Shown here one piece after another: positions 5,560 to 7,262 of a stretch of 7,262 nt of DNA. Made by a program: the position numbers and the translations under genes. The notes below the pieces were generated by a model. The model did not search any database. It saw nothing but the letters and a program-made list of their open reading frames with translations, and was not told where the DNA came from. Every line of letters begins with the position of its first letter. The stretch's first letter is position 1. The stretch is from Bacillota bacterium (GTDB lineage Bacteria > Bacillota_I > Bacilli_A > ML615J-28 > CAG-698), in the NCBI GenBank assembly GCA_023410025.1, contig JAEYQM010000083.1, positions 1 through 7,262 on the forward strand, read 5' to 3'.

Positions 5560-7245
5560 TTAATTAGTTAATTTTTTTGTATATATAAAATATTTATAAG
5601 TTAAACTAGAATCTCTATTGTTTTTATAAGTTACTGCATATAATTTTCCGCCATCATTAAATGTTTGATACACTTCAACATAGGTAATTAATTTATCTCT
5701 TTCTTCAAGAATTTTCTTTTCGCCAATATAAACTGCATTATTTGTAACAAAAATTCCAGAATCGACAAGTGATGAAAAATTATATTGAACTTTATAATTA
5801 TTATTATCAACAAGATAATTATTTTCTAAGATATTAAATGAATAGGAATATCTAATCCCATTATAAAGAGAACTTGATATGTAGTCTTTGCCATTGTTTA
5901 GATTACTATATGAGCTTTCTAAATCCTTTAGTGCACACATATAGTATTTATTATTATGGTTTTTATAAATTATGTCACCATTATCAGATATTGAAACCAA
6001 AACAAATCCATTTAAATATTTCTTTCCCTTCTCAGAAACAATATAGTAATTATTTTCATACATTACTAGTAATCTTTTTTCATCAATTTTATATGCTGCT
6101 AAGTTTGAACCATCATATATGTAAGATTTAGTTATTGCTATATCATTTTTTAAAACCGCACATTTTGTAATATCACTTTTTTCTCCTAAATTATTTAATT
6201 CATTAAAAAGGATAGAAGTATAATAGTATTTATTATTAAATTCATAATCTTCATAATCAATAATATAATATTTATAATTATCAGTAAACTTTATCTTTCC
6301 AGTTAATAAGTCAATGACTAGCAATCTGGTTTTATAACTTGGTTTACCGCTCTGCGTTTCTGTTGCTGCTTTTACTTCCTCATTATAATAATATACTAAT
6401 TTAGTTTCAAGTCTAAAAGCTCTAGAATCCAATAGTCTAAATGAACTTAGTGATACGTTGTTTAAAAATCTCTTGTTTTTGTCATATATAAATAAATTGC
6501 CATAATTATGATTAAAGGTATAATAAGCTATAATATTCCCCTTATTATCGTAAAATGGCACTAAACCATCATTATATTCTTCCTCAAGATTTTCTATAAC
6601 ACTACTGTAATCATTATCTGTAATAAACTTTACATTATATTGATTTGTATTTGGGTCTACAGTATATTGAAAACATATATTATGTACTCTGTTTGGATCA
6701 GAGACAACAAAATATGTTGTATCATCAATTGTTTTTGTAAAAGAGATTGATAGAGTTAGATAATTAGCTGTTTCTATATAGATTTGTTTCCCATATGGAT
6801 CACAATATTTAATTGTGTACGTTGATGAAATTGAATTATATTCACCAAATGCTACAATTGGAAGGGTTGGATGGTATAAAACATAGTATCTTTCCCTAAA
6901 CTCTGAACTTCCATATAACCCAATACTTCTTATATTTTCAGATACATTTACTCCTGTTTTCCAATTATACAAGGTATAGTAACCGTAAGTATTTGATTGT
7001 TTAACTGCAAGATTAGAACCTAAAACAGGTAGAAATGTACTTACGGAAGAATAGTTATATTCTTCACCATCAATTTCGTAACTATTAGTGAGGTTCGATG
7101 GATCAATAGCTAGTTGTTTATAAAATGAAAAATCTATTAAAGTATTAACTTCTTTGAATCCCGAATCAGCGGTTTTGTTTTTACAACCTACTAATGCAAA
7201 CGTAATTAAAAAAACTAGAATTAAAGATAATCTTTTAAATTTCAT
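5560..7245 (-). CDS. Secreted lipoprotein of unknown function, tyrosine- and asparagine-rich
   Basis: I do not recognise a family for this 561-residue protein. It opens with a clear lipoprotein signal: basic KFKR, a hydrophobic stretch (about residues 6-19) and a lipobox LVGC with the lipidated Cys at 21. The mature protein should therefore be tethered to the outer face of the membrane. The rest is hydrophilic with no further membrane segment and is strikingly rich in Tyr, Asn, Asp, Ser and Lys. Short strand-turn-strand units recur, often aromatic doublets followed by D/N-G or N-K turns, for example GNIIAYYTFNH, LLVMYENNYYIVSEKGK, GDIIYKNHNNKYY and NAVYIGEKKIL. This pattern suits a beta-propeller-like sensor or binding domain, but that is inference. 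An AGGAGA ribosome site (7252-7257, minus strand) lies six bases before the ATG, so the gene is complete. Its promoter is outside the window. Confidence 0.87.
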   Translation of the reverse strand: MKFKRLSLILVFLITFALVGCKNKTADSGFKEVNTLIDFSFYKQLAIDPSNLTNSYEIDGEEYNYSSVSTFLPVLGSNLAVKQSNTYGYYTLYNWKTGVNVSENIRSIGLYGSSEFRERYYVLYHPTLPIVAFGEYNSISSTYTIKYCDPYGKQIYIETANYLTLSISFTKTIDDTTYFVVSDPNRVHNICFQYTVDPNTNQYNVKFITDNDYSSVIENLEEEYNDGLVPFYDNKGNIIAYYTFNHNYGNLFIYDKNKRFLNNVSLSSFRLLDSRAFRLETKLVYYYNEEVKAATETQSGKPSYKTRLLVIDLLTGKIKFTDNYKYYIIDYEDYEFNNKYYYTSILFNELNNLGEKSDITKCAVLKNDIAITKSYIYDGSNLAAYKIDEKRLLVMYENNYYIVSEKGKKYLNGFVLVSISDNGDIIYKNHNNKYYMCALKDLESSYSNLNNGKDYISSSLYNGIRYSYSFNILENNYLVDNNNYKVQYNFSSLVDSGIFVTNNAVYIGEKKILEERDKLITYVEVYQTFNDGGKLYAVTYKNNRDSSLTYKYFIYTKKLTN

Positions 7246-7251
7246 AATATT

Positions 7252-7257
7252 TCTCCT
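7252..7257 (-). promoter_or_regulatory. Ribosome binding site of the lipoprotein gene
   Basis: Read on the minus strand, an A-run leads into AGGAGA, followed by AATATT and then the ATG at 7245-7243. The spacing and strength support this start, and the lipoprotein signal begins exactly there. Confidence 0.85.
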
Positions 7258-7262
7258 TTTTT

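Noticed and set aside
5874..6131. An 85-codon plus-strand open frame opposite the lipoprotein gene
   Set aside because: It lies wholly antisense to a well-supported gene with signal peptide and ribosome site. Its Tyr/His/Leu-rich translation looks like the complement of AT-rich codons, and no ribosome site or family resemblance was seen.
1..7262. TGA read as tryptophan, as in many mycoplasmas
   Set aside because: All tryptophans in the intact genes are TGG, the proteins are full length under the standard code, and the LRR gene breaks are TAA stops caused by single-base shifts, not TGA codons.

Overview
The window is very AT-rich and compact. Its Shine-Dalgarno sites are of the Bacillota type (AGGAGG-like), its intrinsic terminators are short, and its proteins resemble those of low-GC Gram-positives. 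An uncultured gut Bacilli/Erysipelotrichia or an Acholeplasma-like relative fits best, but the sequence alone cannot fix the taxon. Every tryptophan read in the coding regions is TGG and the genes stop at TAA or TAG, so nothing suggests that TGA has been reassigned.

Layout from left to right. (1) Positions 1-963 hold the 3' part of a BspA-type leucine-rich-repeat (LRR_5) protein gene. Its frame is broken at an A6 tract and again at a T8 tract. The two shifts compensate each other, so the same protein family can be read through all three frames to a TAA at 961-963. A strong terminator follows. (2) A gap with a promoter, an AT-rich inverted repeat and a leader of roughly 180 nt precedes a lone GltD-like, FAD- and iron-sulfur-containing oxidoreductase (start re-set to 1432), which has its own terminator. 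(3) A promoter with an extended -10 drives a tight three-gene operon. It encodes a thioredoxin-type glutathione peroxidase, an FtsX/MacB-like permease resembling the heme exporter subunit HrtB, and its ATPase resembling HrtA. The gaps between genes are 2 and 1 nt, and a large hairpin terminator closes the operon. (4) A convergent intergenic region carries two more hairpin/T-run structures. (5) On the minus strand lies a complete gene for a large secreted lipoprotein of unknown function, rich in tyrosine and asparagine.

How the genes may work together: the peroxidase and the HrtAB-like exporter are probably co-transcribed, which suggests one response to heme (or another lipophilic toxic compound) and to the peroxides it generates. 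The GltD-like enzyme is a separate transcription unit with no large glutamate synthase subunit or NfnA partner in the window, so its electron acceptor is unknown. The LRR protein and the lipoprotein both look like envelope or surface proteins. No tRNA, rRNA, CRISPR array, insertion sequence or phage gene was seen.
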